Shown here: positions 27,011-39,297 of the stretch, piece after piece | Layout: the number at the start of each line of letters is the position of its first letter | Numbering within the stretch: position 1 is the stretch's first letter | Origin: Pseudoscleropodium purum | Lineage: Eukaryota; Streptophyta; Bryopsida; Hypnales; Brachytheciaceae | Length of the DNA: 64,000 bases | Assembly (NCBI GenBank): GCA_963969395.1 | Contig: OZ017795.1 | Span: forward strand, 1,798,001-1,862,000 | Direction of reading: 5' to 3' | The notes under the pieces: generated by a model | The model's input: the letters and a program-made list of their open reading frames with translations, nothing else | Database searches by the model: none | Told to the model about the DNA's origin: nothing | Translations under genes and position numbers: made by a program

Positions 27011-30000
27011 TTCATATCTGCAATTTCGATAAGTTTAAGAAGTGGTCAATCGGCTACATTACGTTGCTTAGTGTTTATCTGTTAGTATCTTGACTTAGGG
27101 TTGAGCATGCAGAAGCTGATTAAATCTGATATTATTTGGAGTTTAGTATTTGCATTGTGCTGATGTATATATTTTTTCCCCCTCCAAGTGGTTGAGGTCT
27201 TTGTTTTATTTGTGATAATTATCAGCTCGCAGAATTTTGTTAAAAATGAAGTCCAGGCATGTGCATTCGTGAATTAACCAACGTACTGGTCTTTGCTGAT
27301 CAATGCAGGATGGGTAAGAGCAGCTTTGGCGAACGCGGACAAAGTGAGTTCCTTCACCTATGTTCGTGAGTCGAGATGTCTTTTCGCTGAAACATTTTTT
27401 GTATCCGGAAGTTTGAGCTTGTGATCTTATGTCACTCGCTTCAATCGGTGGCTATGGAACATAACTCTTCATTTCGCCGTTGTAGCCGATTGGTGTTTTA
27501 ATCACAATGCTGGACTCCCATTGAAATATGGTTTGCAATCTTTGGACTATCGTTTGAAAATATGACCTGCTTGGGTAGGCATCTTGTACAATCATGGGAA
27601 TTCAGCCTTGCTCTTTTAATTTGAGGTCTTGTTGAATTGGTTTTGGTTTCTCTTACCGAGCCAGCCGGAGGAACCAGCCGAGTCCTCCGAAGAAGGGCAA
27701 GATGGAGAAGGGGAATCTGGGGTCTATTCCGAGTGGCAGGCGCAGTTGGTGAAGAAAATGAAGGGAGTGGGACTTGGATCTACTGAGCGATCCCCTACCT
27801 TAACCAAGTCTCGGAGTAGTCCAGCTCTTGGAGGCCTTTCATCTCGGGATGCATCTCAAACTTTATGGGAATTTAAAGTTCTGGATTCAAGGCTGCCCAA
27901 TGGGTTCTACTCTGTCATACCTGTAAGTTAGACTATATTTCAATCTATTTTTGATGTTTGCTAATTGACCTTACAATGGTGATTATTGTCATTTTTGCTT
28001 GGTAGTGCGTTATTTTTACAAACTAGTTTATTTCGAAGTTAAGAGTTTCTATGAACTTTTGATTCCGTGATTACTAGAATTCTCCAGCTGGACCATTGTT
28101 GACTTATAGAGCACAAAAGGAATTATAGGTCATAGCTATTGAGCATAGGTTTATTTACGGAAGAATGTAGTGGTCAATGAGCAGACTGATGTCACATTTG
28201 CTCCCGTTTAACGACTTTTATATCGATGAGAAATAGTTCACTTGTCTCGTTCCCTTGCTGGGGCCATCTAACTGGGAAATTGCTGTGTCAGTATTTTGTG
28301 GTGGTTTTGGTCATGCACGAGCTACATGCTTTTTGAATTCCTGAAGTTTGGGATGAATCTTTCACAGAGCCGAAGCATGAAGGCACGCTTCCGAACCATA
28401 CCAACCTTGAATGACCTGCATCTACTGGGACCGATGTCTCTTGGATTGGACGTGTTACTTGTTGACACAAACAAGGACACAACTCTAGTGAAGCTGCAGG
28501 ATTTGGCTCGTGTAATGGTGAAAGGCATCGGGATTAATATTCCTCTCATGATCAAGAAAATTGCGGAATTGGTAAGGTTCTTGACACTTACAACTTCATA
28601 ACTTTTGTTAGTTAGCATCGTTCCATATCATTTTCAAGCGTCAATATGCCTTATTATGAATGTGGTTGGTTTGAGACAGGTCAACTGGCAAGCAAGCATT
28701 CTAAGGCTGTTCAATTTACTCCTGGATGAATTTGTGTATCTTGATTTCTTTCGAGTGAGGTCTTGAGAGGACTAGGAGCTGATGATAACAACTTGTGGGT
28801 ACGCTGCCAGGTTGCTGATTTTTATGGCGGACCGCTCTTTGAGGCGGGTTCCACGAAGTCTACAGGCGATGATTATAATGGCACCGGCGAAGGAGGCATT
28901 GTGCGACTGTTGGGAGAAGTTAAACAAGGCTTATGCCGTCCGCGGGCTATTCTCTTCAAATTTCTTGGAGACTCTGTTGGACTTCAAAGTCGCCTTCTGA
29001 TGGTATTTCTTAGAAATTGTCTTCTTTTCTACTGGAAATTATTAGTTGTCGAAGCACCAAATCTGGTCACTTTTGGATAGCTTCCTGTGTTTACTGTATT
29101 CTGAACTGCTCAAGTGCGTATGTTGTTGACGTGGTTACAGGGTTTACAGCTGGAAGCTGTACCGAGTAGTTCTTTGATTTGTGCAAATCCAAACAAGCAC
29201 CTGTCTAATATGGTTACTGTAAATGGAATGGAGCTTTTGGTGGATGTGATGCGACATCCAGGCTATTTACGTCCATTCTCGCGGAAAGCATTAGTCATGT
29301 ATCACATAGCAGGGGCAGGAGACAGTGATTCTGCCGATTACGATTCTTGCGACTCCCCTTTGGAGCCAAATAGCCCATTGTACGGCGTTCCTGACAAGTC
29401 GGATCCTGAAATGTTAGTTTTCATTATCAAACGTGTCTATTGAGCCTGTTATACATTTCGTTTGTGATTGGATTCTTTTCTTATATTGGGTACTACCTGC
29501 ACAACATGAATTATAAACAATATGCTATTAACTTTTTGGTTCATTCAGCCTGGAGCAGGATATGGAATTTGCTCGTCCACCATATCCGAGAAGAGGTCTC
29601 ACCGCTGTTGCGGCACAGGGTTTTAATCCAGCTCTTGGAGCCTCTGGCAAATTAAGGTGTGTCTAGGTTAAGGAGCTTGATCACTATTGTCACCTACGTG
29701 CGCTTCGGAGATGATTTGTCAGGAATTTTTTCACAATTCGTTATTAACTTAGTATACGAGGAACTTGAATTTTAGCCGTGGTTGATTCTTACTTGATCAC
29801 GGTGAACGATCTTGTGTGCTGCCTTGTGCTGTCCTTGATAAGGGTATAGAGTGTCAGTGCATAATTGTATTATTATTGGGCCATTTAAAATTTGTCCATA
29901 CATTTGCACCAGGGAAGATTCTTTGAACAAGAGAACATAATTTTATCGCAATGAATCATCTGTAAAGTTTGTGTAGCACGTTATTATTTTAGTGATTGAT

Positions 30001-33000
30001 TAGTGATTGATGTATGATTGTTAGCATTGCATCGAAGTACCTATGATTCTTGTGTTGGGCTTACACAAGTTTGAAAGTGTAATTGTAGCCCGTCTCAGAG
30101 TGAGCCAGATCTAGCCAATCCTCGACGACGCAATCGACGACGAGCTCTTGAGGAGCAAAATGCTGGCACCAGGTTAGTTTCTTTATTTGCTTGAACGGTG
30201 CGTAAGTTGTAGGGGTGCCTTTATCGTGCATGTCCAAATGCATTTATGGAATAGTGGGAATTACAGTGTTTGGTATCTATTGCTCGTAATTTATAATCGT
30301 TAAATTTTGCTCGGGATCAAATCAGAATGAAAGTGCTAAGGAAGCGCCGTGCGATGACTCATGATTCTGTTTGGGAAAGTTAACAGAATCTTCGAATTCA
30401 CCGACGTTTGTTGATGGTTTTAATTTCTGCTATCTGGTTTTACAAGTCCTGAACATGCTACGGAAGATCAACTGGAGCAAAGAAAGCCTGGCGTGGATGG
30501 TTTTCGAAGTTTTCCTTCCAGGTTTGCTGTTTTAGTTACATCTGTTTAGCTGCTGTCAACTTCTATCTTTGTATGCATATCTTAACTGTTCCTACTTCAT
30601 TGAATGAATAGTTTCCATGAATCGAAAATTTAATATTAATGGCTTATATTTATCTTTACCATGCAGTCCTGAGCATTTGCAAACTCGCTTGCGACCATCA
30701 CAGCGAATTGGATCAGAAGAGGGAAGTGTTCCCAGGTTAGGGATATATCTCTTAATCTCTGTTATTTATACTGCTTTGATCCTGAATGAGCCATCAGTTC
30801 ACTCAGAATTTGTGTGGATGACTTGATGGAGCGTATAAGTCTTACCTGAAGCATCTGATTTGGCAGTTTTGTTGACACTCATTCTTCAGAAATTAGAGAT
30901 TGATCTGGTTATGCTCTGATCCAATGAGCGAGTTGAATTGCACAATGTGCTAAGGAAATGTTCTTGTATCTTTGATTACTAGGGGAGCTGAGTTTGTGGG
31001 ATATTTTCGAAATCGCTCTACTTGTATATCTGATTTGTGGTTGGTGGTTTCCTTTCAGTAGTCCTGAATATCCCGTATTCAGACCCCGTGCACACTCGAT
31101 GCTTAGTGGGAGTCGGCTACATACAGGAAATACTTCAAGGTACGTCTGGTTTGGAAGTTTTGTCGGACCATGAGATGTTCTTGCCTCATCCAAAACCTGA
31201 CAAATCAATGAAATACAGAGTGGTGGAAATTTGTGACAATATCGGTAGTCGATCTGTGGGTTTTCATAACGTATCGAATATTTGACTCTAATACTTGATT
31301 TAAAAGTGGGATTTGTATTTGAATAATAGAATTTAGGAGACTGGCTACATTTTATTTTTCGTCATCTTTCTGATTACTATTATACAACTAAGATAGCACC
31401 TGTTAGGCATGTCCAACAATACGGAGACCTTGACTTAGTTTGTGTGTTTCTCTGCTGCTGTGGGGTCTGGAACTGATGGAGGACATATGCTTATCCTTTA
31501 ATTCATTAGCAAGCTTAAATTTGGAAGGCATCTCGACGCCCTTTTATCTGAAACTTTCTTTATTGGGCATCGGAGAATTTAAATCCTGGTCTTAAAGGAA
31601 GATATTTGACGTGCAGCCCAGATGGGTCGCCGCAGCATCCCAGCGTGGTTGATGATCCCTCTTCTATGGTCAGGAGGAGGTTAGCCTGTTCATTGAGTGC
31701 CAGAGCAGGAGAAATTGAAAGATCTTTGTCTTACAAACAATTCATGTAGGACGTCCCTCAGATGCAGGGTTTGTTGTGTGTTCTGGTCAGGGTGGCTCAC
31801 ATCAATGGACTCATGCTTGCATTTTTCTGGTGTGTACTGTCAATGACTAGAATAGACAATTACGTAGTTTCTTTGACAGAGTATGATACTTGTTGCAGGC
31901 GGGAAAGGGCTTTGTCTGTTGATATAAGGCACGAGGCAAGGGGGATGGACTTCCTTCAGTATATGGGAGATTCCTCACTGTCAAAGTTGGTACCTTGAGC
32001 ACCTCTGCATCTTCTTTGTTTGGTTTTGTATGAATATGTTGCCTAGCATTTTACAGGTTCTTGGCTCAGGCGCTATTGAACATGAAGGATGAGAATCTTC
32101 CTCTTTACATCGAACTGTGTCCATCCTGCATTGGACTGGTGCTCGTTCATAGATTATGGTAGAATGGATGGACCTTTACAATTTACCATCTTTTTCCATG
32201 AAATAATCTTTGCGTGCAAACGCTGTGACCGTTGGTTGATTTTAAATCTCGTCTTATCAAAGAGTTCCTTATTTACAGGCTGAATCACAGTCCACATGCG
32301 GAAATGCGAAGGGCCAGGAAACGGACAGTTGCTCCTGAGATCAGCGACGAGGTTGTCAGGTGGCATCTTTACCTTGGTTCCATATGTAGATCCAGTGAGG
32401 CATGTTCCTAAACTGGTCGTCCGATTATGGACTCGGTTCAATTCAATTTGGCAAATATGTGTCTAGCTGGCATTTTCGAGATTTCTGCACCCAACTTCTT
32501 TTTTATGGCTGTTTAATGCATGCTTCATATAATTTTTAAGAAGAGTGTAATGACTGATTTTTTGGCTATGCCTCTGCATTCTCAGGGCAGTAAGAGCTAT
32601 GAATGAAGCTCTTAAGAAAGAGAGGTTTCGAACAAAAGGACAGGAGTCTGATGCATCTGCGGCCGATGGTCACATTCTAAATTCCAGCCAAGGAAGTAGA
32701 GTGGTGTGCAGCCCTCATACTCTAATCGTGCTACTGCTGTTTCCTACTTCACGTTCATCTTTTTTGAAAATCTTGTGTATATCTTGTGCTGTATTAGACT
32801 TAGTTCGCATTTTTCTTGTTTATCAACTGCGTTAAGGTTTGCATTCTCATGTTCCTCTTTTTTTATTTTATTGAGAAGGGCCAATCAGTCCTGTCCTTTC
32901 TCTTTCTTCAGGCTTCTGGAAGGTCTCAGGACTCCAATATCACAGATGCCGATGGCAATCAGGGACATGGTGAAGGAGTTTCCGGTTCGAGCAATCACGA

Positions 33001-35103
33001 CTTCAGTGTGGCTGGCAATCATGGATCTGATGCTCAGACGTCCAAATTGGCCACTAAGAGCAGCGACGAGTTTATTTCAAGAGGTTCATCAGACACGAAT
33101 AGTGCAACAACTTCCTGGGCTCTGTCGATGCAGTCGCCTTCTCTACCAACCCAGCCTCTGATGCCTTTTTCCGAATGGGATATTGAATTCTCAGAGCTTC
33201 GAATTGGTGTTCGTGTTGGAATTGGTTGGTATTTCTAGCATTTGATCTCGTTCTTGTTGCAATCTTTGTTGGTGGAGGAAGATGCCCAATGCTATTTGGC
33301 TGAGCTGTCTTTTCTTGAATTGTCGCTGTCTTTTCCAATCTGTTATTTCTACTGCACTTTGATTTTGGTTGATACTACTAAGTGAATACATGGTGTTTGG
33401 CGTCAGTTATTCTTTCTGAGGTGTTTGATGTGATTCGTGCAGGATCATTTGGAGAAGTATTTCGTGGGATCTGGAGAGGCACAGAAGTAGCTATTAAGTT
33501 GATGCTTGAACAAGATCTTACTGTTGAGAATATGCAAGACTTCTGCAACGAGATTTCTCTTTTGAGGTTGGTGTTACTTCAAGAAATCAATAGTTTTGCA
33601 GCCTGTTTTTTGGGTGGTGTTGTTCCTTTCCATTTTTGTCTTCGTGTTGCTTAGTGGCAAAGATCATGGTGATCGTGTTGACTGAGCAATATTTCTTGGT
33701 GTGTTTTCTTGCAGCCGATTGAGGCATCCAAATGGTATGGCCCACCTCATGTCATTTGACACATGACTTAAAGATTTTTCTAGCTTCTTGAAAGTGAATT
33801 CTCCAATACGATGGTGCTGTTTGGGGCAGAATGAAGTAGCCTTCAAATTTCTGTTTCAGTCCTCATTGGAAACGTATATTTTGCAGTGATCCTGTTTCTA
33901 GGAGCATGCACGAAACCACCGCATCTTTCTATGGTGACCGAGTATATGCATACGGGCTCGCTTTACCGTTTGATTCACTCAAGTGAGCAAGGGAAAAGAC
34001 TAAGCTGGCGTCGTCGTTTGAAGATGCTTCGTGATATCTGCAGGTGTTGCCTCTTAACTGACTTTAAGCAGTAGGAGTTAGCGGTTTGTTTAAAAGTTGA
34101 CGTGGGTGCCGAGTCACAGATCCCCTACTGCACGGTTCCTCTTTGATTTCAAATACATGTTTTCGCCAGAAATAGTGTTCCCGAGCTACCATGAAGCCCA
34201 CTGGAAGGGATCTTGATTTGATAAGAAACTTGTTGGTCTAGTTATGAGTTGGAATGTATGTTTGGTTTCAGTGTTTCATTTTGAGATTGGGACCTGGATG
34301 TGATTCTGGTGGTTTCAGGGGAATGATGTGTGTGCAACGGATGAAAATTGTTCATCGTGATCTGAAGAGTGCTAATTGCTTGGTGGACAAGCATTGGTGT
34401 GTCAAGATTTGCGACTTTGGCTTGTCCCGAATCCGCACAGGCTCCACTTACTGCGATGACACTGCAGTAGGAACCCCCGAGTGGACAGCACCAGAGCTTT
34501 TGCGAAATGAGCCGGTCACGGATAAGTGCGATGTCTTCAGCTTAGGGGTCATAATGTGGGAACTCTCTACCTTGAGACGGCCCTGGGAAGGGGTCAAGCC
34601 ATTGGAAGTAAGTTAGTCCCTTCGGTTGTGCTGCTTGTGTCAGCTAGCAGTGGCAGTCTATTCTGTATTCTTTGCTAGTTGTATCTTCCATTCTCTTTTG
34701 AGCACTCATTGGTAGTGACTGCTTCAGTTTCCTGCGTCTGTTTACTAGAGACTTGATCGCTCCAGAAACGTCCTGATTAGTATGACCTACAGAAACTGAA
34801 AGATACGCCTGTCTGGTTCTTGGTCGACACAGGTCGTGAATGCCGTGGCTCATAATCAGGCTCGTTTGGAGATACCAGACGGTCTCATCGGGAAACTCAT
34901 TGCTGGTGAGTTGAAGTTCTAAGTTTAAGTTTAGCCCATTACTTGAGTTGAGGTGAATGGGTGCGCTTCTCGATATTGTGGGAGCTGACTTTTTTTCTGC
35001 GGTGTTCCATTTTCTAGATTGCTGGGAGGAAGTTCCAGAGGCTCGCCCCAGCTATGAAGAGATCCTTACAAGACTTCATGAATGTGAGTTTCTCCAAGGC
35101 TGA
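26185..35103 (+). CDS. Raf-like MAPKKK with EDR1/CTR1 N-terminal domain
   Basis: Exons read by eye: 26185-26263, 27309-27343, 27665-27922, 28368-28571, 28811-29002, 29141-29412, 29549-29656, 30101-30172, 30447-30521, 30667-30735, 31062-31139, 31617-31679, 31899-31985, 32057-32158, 32279-32359, 32586-32700, 32912-33224, 33443-33566, 33715-33734, 33887-34043, 34319-34607, 34833-34905, 35018-35103; 2952 nt, 983 aa. Residues about 100-350 form the EDR1/Le-CTR1 domain (LPNGFYSVIP, CRPRAILFK, SCDSPLEPNSPLYG). The kinase domain occupies about 725-980: glycine loop GIGSFGEV, K753 in VAIK, HRDLKSAN at 847-854, DFGLSR at 867-872, GTPEWTAPE at 886-894, so all catalytic residues are present. It resembles the Arabidopsis RAF13/14/15 type (At2g31010, At3g58640) as I recall it. 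Exon 13/14 and 16/17 borders are the least certain. An alternative first exon lies at 26609-26687. Confidence 0.9.
26609..26687 (+). CDS. Alternative first coding exon (1b) of the Raf-like kinase
   Basis: Encodes M-S-K-F-F-S-R-I-K-A-R-L-E-T-D-L-H-Y-N-S and ends GAGACAG/GTATTC in phase 1, exactly like exon 1a (26185-26263, M-S-E-F-L-S-R-I-K-A-R-L-E-T-G-Q-H-Y-N-S). Either exon joins exon 2 (GA-TGG-GTA) in frame. Both have an AG shortly upstream (CTAG/GCC and TTTAG/GCT), so they may be mutually exclusive exons behind a non-coding leader exon, or separate promoter-proximal exons. Including both would shift the frame. Confidence 0.6.
30101..31679 (+). other. Run of five small phase-2 exons starting S-[PE]-[EPD]
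   Basis: Exons 8-12 of the kinase (72, 75, 69, 78 and 63 nt) all begin with one base completing a Ser codon and end in AG (phase 2-2). Their peptides begin SEPDLA, SPEHAT, SPEHLQ, SPEYPV and SPDGSP. They encode the basic, Ser/Pro-rich linker between the EDR1 and kinase domains. Any of them can be skipped without a frameshift. Confidence 0.75.
33715..33734 (+). other. 20-nt microexon in the kinase domain
   Basis: The exon lies between CTTGCAG and GTATGG and supplies L-R-H-P-N of the conserved LRHPNV-I-L-F motif just after helix C. It is needed for the frame: exon 18 ends in phase 2 (AG), this exon is 1+18+1 nt, and exon 20 continues TG-ATC-CTG. Skipping it would shift the frame and remove the motif. 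Confidence 0.85.
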
Positions 35104-38100
35104 AAACCGAGTGAAGAAATCGCACTTGTAATCTAGCTGGAGGCTGCTACATACAGGATGGTGAAGGTGCTCCCTCTACTGCAACATTTTTGCATCCGTT
35201 GGTAGGTTTGGTCGCCTTGCAAGGCAGGTGTGCCTGTCGGATCCGTTTCTCACACGAGAATTTCTCACCTTGTATCATAGATCGAGCTAGTCCAACATTC
35301 TTATATTCTAGTTCATGGTTGTGGTTGGGAGTGAAAATTACTACCTGGTCTCCCTCCATATGAAGCATTGCTTGAGAGGACTGTTCTTGAAATGTGCAAT
35401 GATCACATCCCTAGTGTACACTATACTGGTCTATCCCTATCAGAGCTAATAGGATCTCTACGGCCTTGTCGAGGATGTTCAAATCTATGGAATCCGATAC
35501 AGATGTCTTTTCCTTGTCCGCCTTTTGTGGTATAGCTCCATTGTCTACCACATGGCCAGTTAGTAGTATTCTGCAGAATCCGAATTTTACTTCAGTCTAA
35601 TATGGAATGATTGGCATACAAGTTCTCTTTATTACTCGTGATGGGTACGTAGGTCATGGTTTCTTGGAGTATCAGTAAGCTCGATGAAGCCAAGGCTGTT
35701 CCTCCTAACTAGTCCAGGTAATTGTACTTCATACGAGGTTGAATATCAATGGGGCAGGTCGGTATGGTTATGTCCGCTGCTTCGATCCGCCATTCCTCTA
35801 CTATTATTATCGTCTGCATTCAGGGACATTTTGTAAATTTGTAATGTATTTTAGTTACAGCATATGCCTGATGTTATATAACCTGAAGAGATGCTACATC
35901 TGTGTCCGATAGCTATTCCGACAGAGTGGAGTAATGGACTTGGTAATTGCAAAGCTGGCCAAGTCATAAAAAATAATATGCAGTTAAGGACCTAGTGAGC
36001 TGTGGATGGTGAGGTTGGTTTTGATTGGTGATTATTTTTTATGACTTGGGCTACTTGCAATTATTAGACATAATGTCAATGTGGAGAGTTGAGTTGTTTG
36101 ACTTCTTTTGATTGTTTAACTAATCAAAACATGCCACAGTAGTGGAAGTCTCTTGTACACTTATTAAGTTAATATTAGTTGGTAATAGTAGAAATTTGAA
36201 CATGGCTAATATTATGCATTATATATGTGAATTTGCTTCTCCTTAACCAATTGTAACATGTTACAATGGTGAAATTCTCTTGTATTGACATTATGGAGTA
36301 ATAAAGTAATAATGATGTTTTATAAATTGCACACAAAACCCTAAACCTTTATAATGAAGAACATTGTTTTCCCAAAAGATGGGCTTTGGCTAGCCTTATA
36401 TTCTAGTTTTTTTCTTGTCCTTGCTTGTTGTCTCTTACTAGGCTACCTATGGCTAGTGCTTTGTATTTTATCTTTTGCAATGAAATACTGGACAAAGAGC
36501 TGTAATTGTAAAATTACATAAATCACCTTTTCTTCACAAGTGGATTAGTACTCAATTAATAGGGTATGTGCACTAGTAATCATCATTGCCTAAAATGTGC
36601 CACCTACATTTGGTTGGCATTTGGACCATTTTTTTTCTTCTTGCCAACAATTATATGATCTTTCTTTCAAAAAGGTTTTGAGTTTTACAGCTTGAACTAA
36701 AGGTGGATAATTTTGAATATACATTTTTTGTATGCAATTTTTATATGTGTTAATGATTACATGATGGATGAAATGAGGATTTTGCAACATTGTGGCAACC
36801 ATGTGCATAGCCATGATTGTGATTTGGTATTTTTAAACACATTTATCTACTATTTTCTTTTCTATACTTGAAGTTGTCCACTTTCTTTTTGAGGCAATGG
36901 GGCATTAAAATGCCTCAAAAAAATAATTAATTTGGACCAAGTAGTAACACTAATATCTAGATATTGATGACATATGTACACAATCAAACAAAAAAACCTA
37001 GAAGAGTCTAAAAGAACTTGTACTAGAAGTGGTAGAAAAATTAGATATTAATGACACAAAATGTATTGAAACAAACATGAGAATCTAGTTGAGCCTAAAA
37101 GAATTTGTAGACAAACAATACTTTGAATTTTCTAAACTTATTATATGGAGTCCAAAAAATACATTCTAAGGGCCTCAAAATCTTCTCACTTGTCAATAAG
37201 ATCCAATAAAAATAATGTATATTTTATAATAGTGAATATGTTCAATTGCCATTTGAGTCAATTAAAGGGAGTATGAAGGTAAAAAATAATATTTGCTTCA
37301 TCCTAATTCCTAAAGGGCATTAGAAGAGTTTTTGAGGGTCCAAAAGCTTGTTTTGAGCATGTTCCTCTATAGCTGTTTCCCATAGCAAGGGGAATGGCCC
37401 GTTTTCAGAATTCTTTTTTTCATAAAAAAAAAAAGAATTTTTTTTAGTCTCCAAATGCAAAAAAAAAATTTAATTTTAATTTAATTTAATTTTTGGTCAA
37501 TGACATAGCAAGGTCTCGGCCACGTCAAACCATTGCGTCAAACCTGTTTCCTGTGTTTGCACACTGTGATAACTCGTAGGTATCCAAAGGCCCCAAAAAT
37601 CTTCTAATGAGATTCACATTGAATGGAATGGTGGGGAGGGAGGGGGAGAGGAGAGCAGGGAGGTAGAGAGATTAAATTGAGGAAATGAAGATTTCAAGCT
37701 CAATTGAAATGTGTAAACCCAAACCCTAATTTAATGTGACATTGGATATGGAAGGTGGAATACATTGTAACCTCCAAATAATAATTGATTTTAAAATGGC
37801 TAAATAGGAATTTGGAGAATCAAAGTCATTTCTCCTTCATGTAGTAGGTTGAGAATTTTTTCTTAAAACTTCAAACACTATAATTTTGCAAGCAATTTAT
37901 ATAGTTCACAACTTCCAAAAATTTCCCATACAATCCTATAGTTGTTTATTATGTCTATAATATTGAATTTCCAAAATGATTTTATTTTTACTTTATTTAA
38001 TGGATAGTAAATTGTAATTTTGACAACTTTAGGCCAACATCTATTCTAATTCTTTAAAGATTGAACTCTTGAAGAATATAATGCACACCCATGGGGTTAC

Positions 38101-39297
38101 AGTCTTTAAAATAATTAGATTTTGGAAGATTAAAAGAAGTGTATCGAACTTCATAGCAAAGGTGAGAATTTTTTGTTCTTTGCTTAAGGTAGAACAATCC
38201 ATTATGATCAAAAGACTTATTACAAATACCTAGATACAATGACCCCCAATTACAATTTTTTTCAAAAAATAGGATTTGGGCTACAATCAATGTTTTAGGT
38301 GATGGTAATGGAGTGATTAGTGACTACTATAGAAAATTTTAGCTTTCAAATGTAAATTCATTGCAAGAAGTGTTCTTTTAGGCCTTCATATTGTAGCCAT
38401 GTTAGAAAATATTGTGACTACTTCAGGTGAGTAATTAAGATGAGCCAATTATGGATATAGTTTTTGTTTGTTTGAAGACAATCTAAAGACACTTTTGGGT
38501 AGCATGCTTCAAAAATTCATTAAAAATTTCTACTTTGTTAAGAAAATATAATTTTAATTGCTCTTGTTGTTTATTACACTTGTCTTTATATGGCATTTTT
38601 TTTATAACTCAACAATGGTATGAAGGTAAACTCCTAGTCTTGACCACAATGGGTTCTTCTACCTTAGTTGTTGAAGGTTATTTCTCCCTTTTGTAGAACT
38701 AGCCTTTTGTAAAAATGCATTGTCATCCATATACAAATTACTTTTATTCTCATTGTTATGCTTCAATTTACAACACTGGATTTTGCTACAAGTTGAAAAT
38801 AGTCAATTCCTTTGCATGGGCTCATCCTTTGTATAGGTTCAACTTCAAATTACAACATTGGTTCAAGTTGAAAATATTGTCCTTCACATGAGTTAACTCT
38901 TAATTAATCCTTGAAGAATTGACTCCCATAACCAAGGTAGTCATCAAATACTTTGATTATTGATTAGGTACATTCTTTATCTCCAATTAGGTGCATTCTT
39001 TATTTCCAATCAGGCTCAAAGTTCATTCAAATCCATCATTCCAAAAAGAGGGTCCATTACAACATTTGAGGAGCTAATTTGTGTTTGATCCCTTATTTCT
39101 ACAAAGGTAGGGCCTAAACCCACATTTGGAAAAAAAACCCAAAAAACCCCCATGTCATTGTAAAAAAACCATGTTGAATAAAACCTAAAATGTAATCTAG
39201 AATTGAAAGCAAACTAAGGACCAAAGAGACAATAACTTTCATCACTTTTAAGATAACTCTAATGCCCCTTAGAAAATCAGAAAACAAGTAATATGAA
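35104..39297. other. Intergenic region downstream of the kinase gene
   Basis: The first several hundred bases after the kinase stop are of gene-like composition and probably hold the 3' UTR. From about 36 kb the sequence is A/T-rich, without recognisable genes. One long hairpin (35944-36063) is listed separately. Confidence 0.6.
35944..36063. repeat. Foldback hairpin with 33-34-bp arms
   Basis: TAATTGCAAAGCTGGCCAAG... (35944-35977) pairs with ATTATTTTTTATGACTTGGG... (36031-36063); only a few mismatches in the GCTGGCC/GGGCTAC section, with a loop of about 53 nt. It could be a MITE or an inverted-repeat transcript source at the 3' side of the kinase gene. Confidence 0.75.
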
